NCBI GenBank assembly: GCA_947037115.1
Contig: CAMQTN010000031.1
Span: 1-33,471 of the forward strand
Direction: 5' to 3'
From: an uncultured Lachnospiraceae bacterium
GTDB lineage: Bacteria > Bacillota > Clostridia > Lachnospirales > Lachnospiraceae
DNA length: 33,471 bases
The first letter of the stretch is position 1. Each line of letters begins with the position of its first letter. Shown here piece after piece: positions 1 through 7,138 of the stretch. The notes under the pieces were generated by a model. The model saw nothing but the letters and a program-made list of their open reading frames with translations. It did no database searches and was not told where the DNA came from. The position numbers were made by a program, and so were the translations under genes.

Positions 1-51
1 TTTGTTTATAATTTGTCAAAACGGGCGACACATGACTGCTCTGCGGCAGTT

Positions 52-957
52 TCACAAAACTTCCAGCAGATGTGTAAAATACGCCGGCAGCGGCGCCGTC
101 ACCTCCATATACTTTTGCGTTGTCGGGTGCACAAAACCGAGCACATAAGCGTGAAGTGTCTGCCCCTCCAGATGAAACGCGTTTTTTCTCGGCCCATAAA
201 CCTCATCTCCGAGAAGCGGGTATCCGATAGACGTCATATGTACCCTGATCTGGTGGGTGCGCCCCGTCTCCAGCCTGCACTCAATATAAGTATATTCGCG
301 AAAGCGTTTCAATACGCGGTAATGGGTAACCGCCTCCTTACCGTTTTTCTCATTGACTGCCATCCGCTTCCTGTCCCGCTCATCCCTTCCGATGGGTGCA
401 TCGACCGTGCCCTCATCCTCCTCTATCACACCGTGTACGACAGCACGGTAACTTCTGTTCAGGGAATGCTCTTTTAACTGGGACGCAACGGCCTGATGGG
501 AAAGGTCATTCTTACATATGATAAGCGAACCGGTGGTATCCCTGTCAATCCGATGGACAATTCCGGGCCGGAGCACGCCGTTTATCCCGGAAAGCTGTCC
601 CTTACAATGGTAGAGCACTGCATTCACCAGCGTACCGCTGTAATGTCCCGGTGCAGGATGCACCACCATGCCTTTCGGCTTGTCCACTACCAGCACATCC
701 CCATCCTCATAGAGGATCGACAGGGGGATATCCTCCGCCTCGATGGCCGGCTCCACCGCCGCCGGAATCTGAAAAGCCACCTCGTCATCCACGCGAAGCC
801 TGTAATTGGGCTTGCAGGTCTTTCCGTTCACAAGAACCTGCCCCTCCCTGATACACTTCTGGATATAAGAACGGGACAGATCCGGAACTGCGCCACATAA
901 GCTTTTGTCCAGCCGCTCCTCCTCCCCCGGCCCGATCTGGTAACTGAACTTCTCCAT
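52..957 (-). CDS. rluD: RluD/RluA-family 23S rRNA pseudouridine synthase
   Basis: Isomerises uridine to pseudouridine in large-subunit rRNA, acting in the cytosol. An S4 RNA-binding domain occupies about residues 14-60 and is followed by the RluA catalytic domain; the signature HRIDRDTTG (about 135-143) carries the catalytic aspartate (D138). At 301 residues it has the usual family length. I start it at the ATG at 957, because the longer reading frame only adds residues that run back through the end of lspA. The start lies one base after the lspA stop, so the two are probably co-transcribed and translationally coupled after aroB and lspA. Assignment to the RluA family is firm; exact target uridines cannot be read from the sequence, and RluC-like or YlyB-like activity is possible. 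In Bacilli the homologue ylyB also sits next to lspA. Confidence 0.93.
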   Translation of the reverse strand: MEKFSYQIGPGEEERLDKSLCGAVPDLSRSYIQKCIREGQVLVNGKTCKPNYRLRVDDEVAFQIPAAVEPAIEAEDIPLSILYEDGDVLVVDKPKGMVVHPAPGHYSGTLVNAVLYHCKGQLSGINGVLRPGIVHRIDRDTTGSLIICKNDLSHQAVASQLKEHSLNRSYRAVVHGVIEEDEGTVDAPIGRDERDRKRMAVNEKNGKEAVTHYRVLKRFREYTYIECRLETGRTHQIRVHMTSIGYPLLGDEVYGPRKNAFHLEGQTLHAYVLGFVHPTTQKYMEVTAPLPAYFTHLLEVL

Positions 958-958
958 G

Positions 959-1486
959 CTAGTGGTACTCCCTGTAGCGTTTCTGCTTAAAACTGATAAA
1001 GTACAAATCCTTCTCCTTGTAGACAAACAGAAGCATAAAAAACAGAATCACCGCTGAGACCGTCGCATAGATATCAGCCACATTGAAGATCGGGAAATTG
1101 ATCCGCACAAAGTAAATAAAGTCCACCACATAGTCATAGCGCACCCTGTCTATCATATTCCCGATCAGGCCGGCTACAATCAAGCTGAACAGAAAATGAA
1201 GGATCGTATACTTTTTGTGATCCGGCAGTTTTAAAAGCACATAGCCGACCGCACCCAGAATCACGACAGCCACAAAGACAAAAAATACTTTCTGATTTGG
1301 AAGCATACCGAAAGCCGCCCCCTGATTCTCCAGATAATTCAGCTCAAGAATCCCATTAATCAGATTATAAGCCGGTTTATCCTTCAGGAAACCCACTGCC
1401 CAATGTTTGGTATACTGATCAAAACAAATCAATCCGAAGATCAAAATGAGATCCAGGATCAAAAACAGCGTTTTCTTAATGCTCAT
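959..1486 (-). CDS. lspA: Lipoprotein signal peptidase (signal peptidase II)
   Basis: Membrane aspartyl protease that removes signal peptides from diacylated prolipoproteins such as the carboxypeptidase encoded at 6083. Four hydrophobic segments are visible (about residues 6-24, 67-86, 95-110 and 137-155). The two catalytic aspartates are in NMIDR (D113) and FNVAD (D138), both in the conserved family context, with VVDF between them. Length 175 residues is typical. The ATG overlaps the aroB stop as ATGA, so translation is probably coupled to aroB; rluD follows after one base. The C-terminus carries a basic tail rich in K and R (ending KQKRYREYH), which is unremarkable for a cytoplasmic tail. 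Very confident call. Confidence 0.96.
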   Translation of the reverse strand: MSIKKTLFLILDLILIFGLICFDQYTKHWAVGFLKDKPAYNLINGILELNYLENQGAAFGMLPNQKVFFVFVAVVILGAVGYVLLKLPDHKKYTILHFLFSLIVAGLIGNMIDRVRYDYVVDFIYFVRINFPIFNVADIYATVSAVILFFMLLFVYKEKDLYFISFKQKRYREYH

Positions 1487-2592
1487 TCCTTCCTATCCTC
1501 TTCACTGAAACAAATCTCTTTCACCGCCTGCAGAATTTCCTCATCCGTGACGGTTTTGTCCACGAAAGCCTTGCCGACCTTTTTCAGCAGCACGAATTTG
1601 ATCTGCCCGGCGTCCATCTTCTTGTCCGACTTGGTTAACGTCAGAATTTCCTCCGGGTCTATGTCATCGATGCTGATCGGAAGATTAAAGGGAACAAACA
1701 TATCCCTCACTTCGTAATACTCCTCCATGGAAATATTCTCCCGTTTCCAGGCAATATAAGCCGCCGCAACCATGCCCAGTGCAATGCATTCCCCGTGCAG
1801 CATCTCGAAATTCTTCGCTTTCTCGATGGCATGGCCGATGGTGTGTCCGAAGTTCAGAAGCGCCCGGTCTCCTTTTTCCATCGGATCTTTCTCCACCACA
1901 AGTTTCTTGATGCTGCAGCTTCTCATCACCATCTCCCCGCAGACATCCATGTCCCGGTCATGAATCTCGTACATATGGTCCAGCAGCCACTCATAAAAGG
2001 CAGCATCCTTAATCAGACCATGTTTCATCACCTCGGCAAATCCTGCATAGAACTGCCTGTCGTCCAGATTCTTAAGTGTCCCGATGTTCATATAGACAAG
2101 TTTCGGCATATAAAATGCGCCCACCATATTCTTGTATCCGTCGAAATCCACCCCTGTCTTCCCGCCGATGCTGCTATCCGACTGTGCGATCAGGGTTGTG
2201 GGAATCTGAACAAAGTCAATTCCCCGCAAATAGGTGGCCGCGGTGTAACCGGTAATGTCACCCACCACGCCGCCGCCCAGCGCCACAAGCATGTCCTTCC
2301 TGTCAAATTTCTCCTCAATCAGCCTCTTATAGATATCCTTCACTGTATCCAGCGTCTTATGCGCTTCTCCCGCGGGAAAGGCATGCAAAATTACCTTTTT
2401 GCAGCAGCCGGAAAGAAGGTTTTTCACCTCCTGCCCAAAAAGATGCTCCGTGTTGCTGTCGCAGATGACAGCAACTCTGCGCTCTTCCACTCCGAAAGCC
2501 GAAAGTTCATCGGCAAGCAGGCTGAAATCTCCTGCAAATACAATGTCATAGCAAGGTTTTTTCTCATAATTAATTGTCATTCGGTTCGCCAT
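1483..2592 (-). CDS. aroB: 3-dehydroquinate synthase
   Basis: Second step of the shikimate pathway: converts DAHP to 3-dehydroquinate using NAD+ and a divalent metal. Seen in the sequence: the nucleotide-binding GGGVVGD (about residues 106-112), the substrate-binding SDSSIGGKTGVD region, and the metal-binding GHTIGHAIE motif, in the usual order over 369 residues. I choose the ATG at 2592 because AGGAG lies 7 bases upstream; a start 21 bases earlier lacks this and would add only MKNRRKT. It overlaps lspA by four bases (ATGA). A terminator separates it from sepF, so aroB-lspA-rluD is probably its own unit or depends on read-through; I found no convincing promoter in the 40-base gap. No other shikimate gene is in the window. 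Confidence 0.96.
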   Translation of the reverse strand: MANRMTINYEKKPCYDIVFAGDFSLLADELSAFGVEERRVAVICDSNTEHLFGQEVKNLLSGCCKKVILHAFPAGEAHKTLDTVKDIYKRLIEEKFDRKDMLVALGGGVVGDITGYTAATYLRGIDFVQIPTTLIAQSDSSIGGKTGVDFDGYKNMVGAFYMPKLVYMNIGTLKNLDDRQFYAGFAEVMKHGLIKDAAFYEWLLDHMYEIHDRDMDVCGEMVMRSCSIKKLVVEKDPMEKGDRALLNFGHTIGHAIEKAKNFEMLHGECIALGMVAAAYIAWKRENISMEEYYEVRDMFVPFNLPISIDDIDPEEILTLTKSDKKMDAGQIKFVLLKKVGKAFVDKTVTDEEILQAVKEICFSEEDRKE

Positions 2593-2633
2593 GGTTTTTC
2601 TCCTGTTTTTCACATAAAGTATTTTCCTATTTT

Positions 2634-2661
2634 CAAAAAAAGAACAGGGGTAAAACCCCTG
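2634..2661 (-). terminator. Intrinsic terminator after sepF
   Basis: On the minus strand the stem CAGGGG/CCCCTG closes a short TTTTA loop and is followed directly by TTCTTTTTTTG. It begins 7 bases after the sepF stop and ends before aroB. The shape is that of a classical Rho-independent terminator and separates the yggS-sepF unit from aroB-lspA-rluD. Confidence 0.85.
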
Positions 2662-2667
2662 CTCGAT

Positions 2668-3162
2668 TTAAAATCCGTTGTCAATCGGCACATCGAAGGA
2701 GCCTGACAGGATATCCTGAAAGTCGCCGGATATGTCTACGCTTGCCGGCGTGATAATGAATATGTAATGGGAAATTTTCTGTAGATTGCCTGACATTGCA
2801 AAGCAGGAACCGGATGTAAAATCAATAATCCGCTGTGCGATATCCACATCAAGACCTTCCAGATTTAAAACTACCGTTCTGTTTGCCAGAAGTGTTTCCG
2901 TGATCTCTCTTGCGTCCTCTACCGTAGTAGGCTTGATCACGCAGACTTCCATGCCAGCCCCCATTTTTTTCGTCTGTCGAAGCGGCGTTACCTTCGGCGT
3001 AAGCTTGCGAACCTTATCCTCATCTCCCGAATCGGAGTCCTTCATAGAAACAGGTTTGCGTGCCGGTTCCGGCTCATCATCATAGAAATCGTCGTCGTAA
3101 TAACCGTCGTCCTCTTCCTCGCTCAATTTCATGGCGCTGATAAACTTGTCCATAACACCCAT
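2668..3162 (-). CDS. sepF: Cell division protein SepF
   Basis: Membrane-associated FtsZ partner that bundles and aligns FtsZ filaments at the septum of Gram-positive bacteria. The N-terminus MGVMDKFISAMKLS is an amphipathic helix of the membrane-anchor type, followed by a very acidic linker (about residues 15-35, rich in D, E and Y) and the SepF globular domain (about 75-160: the VIKPTTVEDAREITE segment, VVLNLEGLDVDIAQRIIDF and the SGSCFAMSG turn). 164 residues is normal. GGAGG seven bases before the ATG at 3162 fixes the start; the longer frame MLMEGFT is not ribosome-site supported. It follows yggS, a pairing typical of Gram-positive division clusters, but ylmG, ylmH and divIVA are not next to it here. 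A terminator follows directly. Confidence 0.95.
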   Translation of the reverse strand: MGVMDKFISAMKLSEEEDDGYYDDDFYDDEPEPARKPVSMKDSDSGDEDKVRKLTPKVTPLRQTKKMGAGMEVCVIKPTTVEDAREITETLLANRTVVLNLEGLDVDIAQRIIDFTSGSCFAMSGNLQKISHYIFIITPASVDISGDFQDILSGSFDVPIDNGF

Positions 3163-3180
3163 TGTAAAACCCTCCATTAA

Positions 3181-3344
3181 CACGATTAATTTCTCTGTAT
3201 CGTATAAGCAGGTTCAAGATGATTCGCATTTCCCATCCGCATTGCCCGTCAAAAGCTCCACGCATCATGCGCTCATGTAAGCATGGCGCATGCCCGTGTG
3301 TTTTTGACACTGCTTATAACGAATCTTATGTATACTAAATCGTG
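3181..3344. repeat. Long imperfect palindrome between yggS and sepF
   Basis: The two halves of this stretch are inverted copies of each other with interruptions. Outer arms: CACGATT at 3181-3187 with AATCGTG at 3338-3344. Then CGTATAAGCAG (3201-3211) with CTGCTTATAACG (3310-3321), GTCAAAA (3248-3254) with TTTTGAC (3302-3308), and CATGCGC (3266-3272) with GCGCATG (3286-3292), ending in an apical CATG-TAAG-CATG hairpin. The left half carries about 36 unmatched bases (3212-3247). The right edge overlaps the last two codons and stop of yggS. It may be a degenerate miniature inverted-repeat element or a structured leader of sepF; I saw no target-site duplication. Confidence 0.6.
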
Positions 3345-4033
3345 GTGTATTTTCTCTCCCCAAATATACCCGTACCGACTCTGATATAGGTCGCGCCCTC
3401 TGATATCGCGACTTCGTAGTCGCCGGTCATTCCCATAGAAAGTTCCCCCATAAAAACATTATCAATGTTTTTATGTATTATGTCAACATAAATTTGTTTT
3501 AATTTTTCAAAATACCGTCTGTTTTCTTCCGAATCCTCTACATATGGTGCTATTGTCATCAATCCTCTTACTTTGAGGTGCGGCAATTTTGCAATTTCCT
3601 CCACCAGTAAACAGGCTTCTTCAGATGTCGTTCCGAACTTGCTCTCCTCTCCGGCCACATTCACCTCCACCAGAATATTGACCGTTACCTCCTTTTTCGC
3701 CGCCTCCTTCTCAATCTCCTGCGCCAGTCTGAAAGAATCCACGCTGTGAATCAAAAAAACCTTATCCACAATGTATTTTACTTTATTGCGCTGTAGATGC
3801 CCGATCATGTGCCAGCGGATGTCCTTGGGCAGAGCGTCGTATTTGTCCACAAGCTCCTGCACCTTATTCTCTCCGAAATCACGGCAGCCGCAGGCATAGG
3901 CTTCCTCCAGGGCAGAAAGCGGTTTCGTCTTGCTCACCGCAATCAGCCTTACCTCTGATATCTCCCGTCCGCAGGCCCTGCAGGCATTCTCCATACGGCT
4001 TTTCACCTTATCCAGATTCTCTCTGATCCCCAT
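3335..4033 (-). CDS. yggS: YggS/PLPBP-family PLP homeostasis protein
   Basis: Cytosolic pyridoxal-phosphate carrier with the fold-type III alanine-racemase barrel but no known catalysis. The PLP-binding lysine is in LIAVSKTKP (K35); the family segments DFGENKVQE, WHMIGHLQRNK and the phosphate-binding SMGMTGDYEVAISEG with VRVGTGIFGER are all present. Length 232 residues is standard. GGGAGG lies 7 bases before the ATG at 4033, so I reject the longer frame that starts inside the upstream spacer. It sits between an HlyD-like gene and sepF; yggS-sepF linkage is widespread in Firmicutes and suggests co-expression rather than a proven division role. Its last codons lie inside the long palindrome that separates it from sepF. 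Confidence 0.95.
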   Translation of the reverse strand: MGIRENLDKVKSRMENACRACGREISEVRLIAVSKTKPLSALEEAYACGCRDFGENKVQELVDKYDALPKDIRWHMIGHLQRNKVKYIVDKVFLIHSVDSFRLAQEIEKEAAKKEVTVNILVEVNVAGEESKFGTTSEEACLLVEEIAKLPHLKVRGLMTIAPYVEDSEENRRYFEKLKQIYVDIIHKNIDNVFMGELSMGMTGDYEVAISEGATYIRVGTGIFGERKYTTI

Positions 4034-4056
4034 TTTACACCTCCCACACATTTGGA

Positions 4057-4094
4057 GAGAATGCGTCGGCATTCTCCTTTGGGCGCCCGCGCCC
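4057..4094. repeat. Two adjacent hairpins in the hlyD-like/yggS spacer
   Basis: GAGAATGC (4057-4064) pairs with GCATTCTC (4069-4076) around a GTCG loop; directly beside it GGGCG (4081-4085) pairs with CGCCC (4090-4094). There is no T-run on either side, so this does not look like a terminator. The first hairpin stem recurs upstream of mreD at 14057-14082. In the minus-strand transcript the pair lies between the HlyD-like stop and the yggS ribosome site and could act as a processing or stability element. Confidence 0.5.
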
Positions 4095-4097
4095 AGT

Positions 4098-5495
4098 CTA
4101 CTCATATATAAACTGATTGTCCTTCACCATATCGGCATTCAGCACGATGTAGTCATATACATTTAAACCGTAGTTCGTGTTGGACTTCACCACGGAATAC
4201 TCCTCATTGTCATACAGGATGCTGATCTGTTTAAAATCCGCATAGCCTTTATTGATATTGTATACGCCCTGTAAAGAGCCTGTTTTACCAACAGCGAATT
4301 TTTCTCCTGTCTCCGGCATAACGATATAATTTCCGGAACGGAGCGTAGAATCGTCCAGATAATACTCTGTTTCCGTCTCCTCATAGATCTCCGTCTCCAC
4401 AAACTGCGTTATCGCTTCGCCCTCCTCGTTGTAAGTCTCCAGAAGCACGCCGTCATTACCGTTGCTGCCGCCTTTTGTCACATAGGCTTTTGGCACGATA
4501 AAAAACTCCTTCGTCACAATGGCGGAATTGGGAATCTTAAGCCCTGTCTCCTCATCCAGCAGAAGTTCAATATCGATAAAACGATCCGTACAGAAAGTGA
4601 CCATGGAGTTGGTAAAGGTGAGTGACACAAAGGTATCCCCTGCCTCGTTGGTGTACTCTGCCGCCTCTCCCCAGGCCGTGTACTGATTCTTTAAAAAGCG
4701 AACCTCCACATACTTTTCATCGTTTACAAGCCTGTCCGCCAGCTCCTTCTCCACCTGAATTACGATCGACCAGTCCTCTCCTGTGGATAGCTTATAGACA
4801 GGATCTCCCGCTGCAACCAGACTGTTATTTACAAGATAGTTTCGCTCATAATTCTCCTCGTCAAAGAGTTCAGCCGTCATATCCTCCAGTTTCAGATTCT
4901 CGTATCCATCCGTGGAATAGAGCACAATGCCGCTGTCTGCCGCACGGCGGTAATTGATGAGCACCGTGCCGGAAGCGTCGTTCAGGGCGTCCGCATTTTC
5001 CAGAATATTATAGTTTGCCAGCTTAACCGCCATACTCTCCATGTTGTGCCGGAAATTGTACACCTCGTCGAAATGTTTCCGGTCAAATCCATGGATAAAA
5101 GAAGCGATATCTGTCTTGAGCTGGGAAAGATCTCCGTCAGAGAGGGAACTTTCCCCGTTTGATCCTGCATTGATATAATCGGAAAGTCGTCCGGTTTCAT
5201 CCACCGTGTAGACGAGATCCCCCACTGCCGTGCGTTCCCCCTCTCTGGCAAAGTAGTTGACGTAACCGGCATCCTGTCCTGTCACGATCGACTCCTGCCT
5301 GAGAGCAATTCCCGTATAAATACTGTTTGAGGTCAGGGACCCCTCCTGCACGCTGTAGCGGACAATATGGTCTGTCCGAAAATACATGATCACGCAGATT
5401 ACCACATAGACAAGAATCACAGCAAAAACCATCATACCAATGTTCAGATTGATGGGTTTTCTGTATTTAGCTATTTTATTTCGATTATCTGCCAA
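4098..5495 (-). CDS. HlyD-like membrane fusion/adaptor protein
   Basis: A 465-residue protein with a short basic cytoplasmic N-terminus, one transmembrane helix (about residues 17-38, IGMMVFAVILVYVVICVIM) and a large extracytoplasmic part. After the helix a lipoyl/barrel-like segment (SVQEGSLTSNSIYTGIALRQ, then YVNYFAREGERTAVGDLVY) resembles the biotinyl-lipoyl-like half-motifs of HlyD/RND periplasmic adaptors; later segments (KIPNSAIVTKEFFIVPKAYV) resemble the adaptor beta-barrel region. No ABC or RND pump gene is nearby, so an export role is unproven. Start is a TTG at 5495 with AAGGAG eight bases upstream. A terminator lies just upstream, so its own promoter must be close or expression is by read-through. 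Placement ahead of yggS and sepF suggests an envelope or division-linked role. Confidence 0.6.
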   Translation of the reverse strand: MADNRNKIAKYRKPINLNIGMMVFAVILVYVVICVIMYFRTDHIVRYSVQEGSLTSNSIYTGIALRQESIVTGQDAGYVNYFAREGERTAVGDLVYTVDETGRLSDYINAGSNGESSLSDGDLSQLKTDIASFIHGFDRKHFDEVYNFRHNMESMAVKLANYNILENADALNDASGTVLINYRRAADSGIVLYSTDGYENLKLEDMTAELFDEENYERNYLVNNSLVAAGDPVYKLSTGEDWSIVIQVEKELADRLVNDEKYVEVRFLKNQYTAWGEAAEYTNEAGDTFVSLTFTNSMVTFCTDRFIDIELLLDEETGLKIPNSAIVTKEFFIVPKAYVTKGGSNGNDGVLLETYNEEGEAITQFVETEIYEETETEYYLDDSTLRSGNYIVMPETGEKFAVGKTGSLQGVYNINKGYADFKQISILYDNEEYSVVKSNTNYGLNVYDYIVLNADMVKDNQFIYE

Positions 5496-5523
5496 CGAAA
5501 ATACTCCTTTTTCCTGCGCTAAG

Positions 5524-5552
5524 AAAACCCCGGAAGAAGCCTCCGAGGTTTT
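5524..5552 (-). terminator. Intrinsic terminator after the P-loop gene
   Basis: The minus-strand RNA forms AAAACCUCGGA / UCCGGGGUUUU around a short loop and continues into UUUUCUU. One pair is a U-G wobble on the minus strand but a C-A mismatch on the plus strand, which fits a minus-strand terminator. It separates the P-loop gene from the HlyD-like gene. Confidence 0.75.
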
Positions 5553-5584
5553 ATGGCATTGTCTATATATAGATTATGTACATA

Positions 5585-6004
5585 TCAGAGGGATACAATA
5601 ACATTCTTACGCATGTTTTCAGGAAGCTCACTCTCATCACGCGATACGCTGATCACGAAATCTACATGGAACTTCTCGCTGATCTTTTCGATCTTTTCAA
5701 TTACCTTCTCCAGCTCATCCGCTTCCATACACGCGATTTTCAGGAAGCTGTCAAAATACATCTGCTGTAAATCGTGATCCTGCGAAATAATACCGCAGAC
5801 AAAACCGATAAACTCGTCGCTGTCCGTCACCAGATACTCCGAAACATCAATGAGTCTGATCTTGTTATTCAGCTCAAACATATGTTTTGTGCTCTTGTCC
5901 AGATACACGACATTGCCCTGTACATTCTTGATCTCCGTATTCACTTTATCCAGTAAATGCTTGGTCTTACCTTTTCCTTCCCTGCCTACAATAAACTGAA
6001 CCAT
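5585..6004 (-). CDS. Small P-loop protein of unknown function
   Basis: A 139-residue soluble protein. It opens with MVQFIVGREGKGKT, a Walker A motif (GxxGxGKT, residues 7-14), and a hydrophobic strand before a charged segment ending VVYLDKS. A Walker B-like strand near residues 103-121 (EKFHVDFVISVSRDES) reads like the ATP-recognition core of a small P-loop fold. There is no helicase, GTPase or kinase signature that I can name; such proteins are sometimes annotated loosely as PilT-like, which I do not support. GGAGGG ten bases before the ATG defines the start. It has its own promoter (TATAAT at 6049-6054) and terminator, so it is probably a single-gene unit between the shape/division block and the sepF block. 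Function unknown. Confidence 0.8.
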   Translation of the reverse strand: MVQFIVGREGKGKTKHLLDKVNTEIKNVQGNVVYLDKSTKHMFELNNKIRLIDVSEYLVTDSDEFIGFVCGIISQDHDLQQMYFDSFLKIACMEADELEKVIEKIEKISEKFHVDFVISVSRDESELPENMRKNVIVSL

Positions 6005-6048
6005 GTCGATACCCTCCTACTGTAAAATATTAGACTTCTCTATTCCCA

Positions 6049-6077
6049 ATTATACAGGAATTCCCCTGAAAAAACAA
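6049..6077 (-). promoter_or_regulatory. Sigma-A-type promoter for the P-loop gene
   Basis: On the minus strand a perfect TATAAT (6049-6054) lies 17 bases from TTGTTT (6072-6077). The start site would be about 40 bases upstream of the P-loop gene ATG, in a 78-base gap after the carboxypeptidase stop. Confidence 0.6.
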
Positions 6078-6082
6078 CTACC

Positions 6083-7138
6083 TTATTTGACGATGGAAAG
6101 CAGGTCGCTCATGTCCGTATACAGCCCTTCCCTGGACTCGTCTTTCAGAATAACGGAGATGTAGGAAGCCCCGCTGCTGCTTCTGGAAAGCAGAATCAGA
6201 CAATGTCCCGCCGCGTTGGTGGTTCCGGTCTTTCCACCCACAACGGTTACATTGGCAGGCACCGAATAGGTTCCCTGCAGGAAGAGATTTGAATTTTCCA
6301 CCTCCAGCGTCTTTTCAGAACCGTCAGACGCAGTGTAGACAGTACTGTAAGAATTCATCTGTATGATCTGGTTGAACAGCTCGTATTCCAGCGCCTCCTG
6401 AAAAATCAGATAGAGATCATAAGCCGTTACATAATGCCCTTCCTGTGTCAGTCCGTTGGGATTCATGAAATGACAGTTAGTAGCGCCAATCTCCTGCGCC
6501 TCCTGATTCATAAGCTCCACAAATTCCTCAACAGAACCTGTGCCTCCATTCACGGAAGCCGAAACTCCTTCTGCAATCAGAATGGCCGCATCGTTGCCAG
6601 AAGAAATCAACAGCGCGTGCACCGCCTGGTCCAGCGTCATCCTGTCCCCAGGCTTCAAACCGCAGAGCACCGCACCCGGTTCTGTGACAAGCACATTCTC
6701 CGAAGCTGTGTAAATATCGTCTGGAGAACCATACTTTAAGGCTACAAGCGCCGTCATAATCTTCGTCAGGCTGGCCGGATTCATCTGGTTATGCGCATTT
6801 TTCGCATACAATGTCTCCAGATCCTTTGTGTCAAAGAGCGCGGCCGCTCCCACCTGCTGTAAATCAGGACCGCCTGCCGTCACATCTTTTGCCGTAACGC
6901 ACAGATCCTTCGCGAAAGGGTCTATCGTCTCCCGGTTCGCAATATTGAAAAGCTGGTAGCTGCTGACACTCCCCTGCTGTTCGTAAGGCATGTCATACTT
7001 CGTGCTCCCGCAGCCTGTAAGCATCAGTGCCGCCGCAAGCAAAAAAGCGCAACATGTCCCTGTATTCTTTTTCTCCGAGGCTGCCGCAGGCAGATCTCGT
7101 GATTGAGCGCAGCTCAATCGGTTATTTGTACATTTCAC
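6083..7138 (-). CDS. D-alanyl-D-alanine carboxypeptidase, predicted lipoprotein (PBP5/DacA family)
   Basis: Serine D,D-carboxypeptidase that trims peptidoglycan pentapeptides outside the membrane. All three penicillin-binding motifs are present: SLTK (SxxK nucleophile), SGN and KTG, in the correct spacing (about 57 and 123 residues apart). The N-terminus has a hydrophobic run ending ALMLTGC, a lipobox, so it is probably lipid-anchored and processed by LspA. The C-terminal beta domain of classical PBP5 seems short or missing. The start is unclear: no ATG with a ribosome site precedes the lipobox, and the frame runs upstream through an intergenic repeat into the end of mgsA. I give the GTG at 7138 (AGAGGAG 12 bases upstream); TTG at 7147 or 7162 are alternatives. 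The resulting pre-sequence of about 43 residues is unusually long. Confidence 0.87.
   Translation of the reverse strand: MKCTNNRLSCAQSRDLPAAASEKKNTGTCCAFLLAAALMLTGCGSTKYDMPYEQQGSVSSYQLFNIANRETIDPFAKDLCVTAKDVTAGGPDLQQVGAAALFDTKDLETLYAKNAHNQMNPASLTKIMTALVALKYGSPDDIYTASENVLVTEPGAVLCGLKPGDRMTLDQAVHALLISSGNDAAILIAEGVSASVNGGTGSVEEFVELMNQEAQEIGATNCHFMNPNGLTQEGHYVTAYDLYLIFQEALEYELFNQIIQMNSYSTVYTASDGSEKTLEVENSNLFLQGTYSVPANVTVVGGKTGTTNAAGHCLILLSRSSSGASYISVILKDESREGLYTDMSDLLSIVK
7073..7124 (-). repeat. Double-hairpin intergenic repeat, copy after mgsA
   Basis: Beginning with the TAA stop of mgsA, the minus strand reads CCGATTGAGC-TGC-GCTCAATC, then ACGAGAT, then CTGCC-TGC-GGCAG and CCTCGG. Two stable hairpins result. 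The same arrangement follows the minE stop (8734-8783), where the first stem is GATCGAGC/GCTCGATC: the C-G pair there is a T-A pair here, a compensated change. This copy overlaps the 5' end of the carboxypeptidase reading frame. Confidence 0.7.

Noticed and set aside
14..19. TTGACA on the minus strand near the left edge, a perfect -35 box for a gene beyond the window
   Set aside because: The matching -10 would lie outside the window, so the promoter cannot be verified.
1795..2706. A 303-residue plus-strand frame opposite aroB
   Set aside because: It is the antisense reading of aroB and shows no domain or start signal.
3080..3310. A 76-residue minus-strand reading frame in the yggS-sepF gap
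   Set aside because: It overlaps sepF and the long palindrome, is rich in Arg/Gly from overlapping code, and has no ribosome site.
4081..4094. GGGCG/CGCCC hairpin after the HlyD-like gene as a terminator
   Set aside because: No T-run follows on the minus strand, and yggS follows in the same direction.
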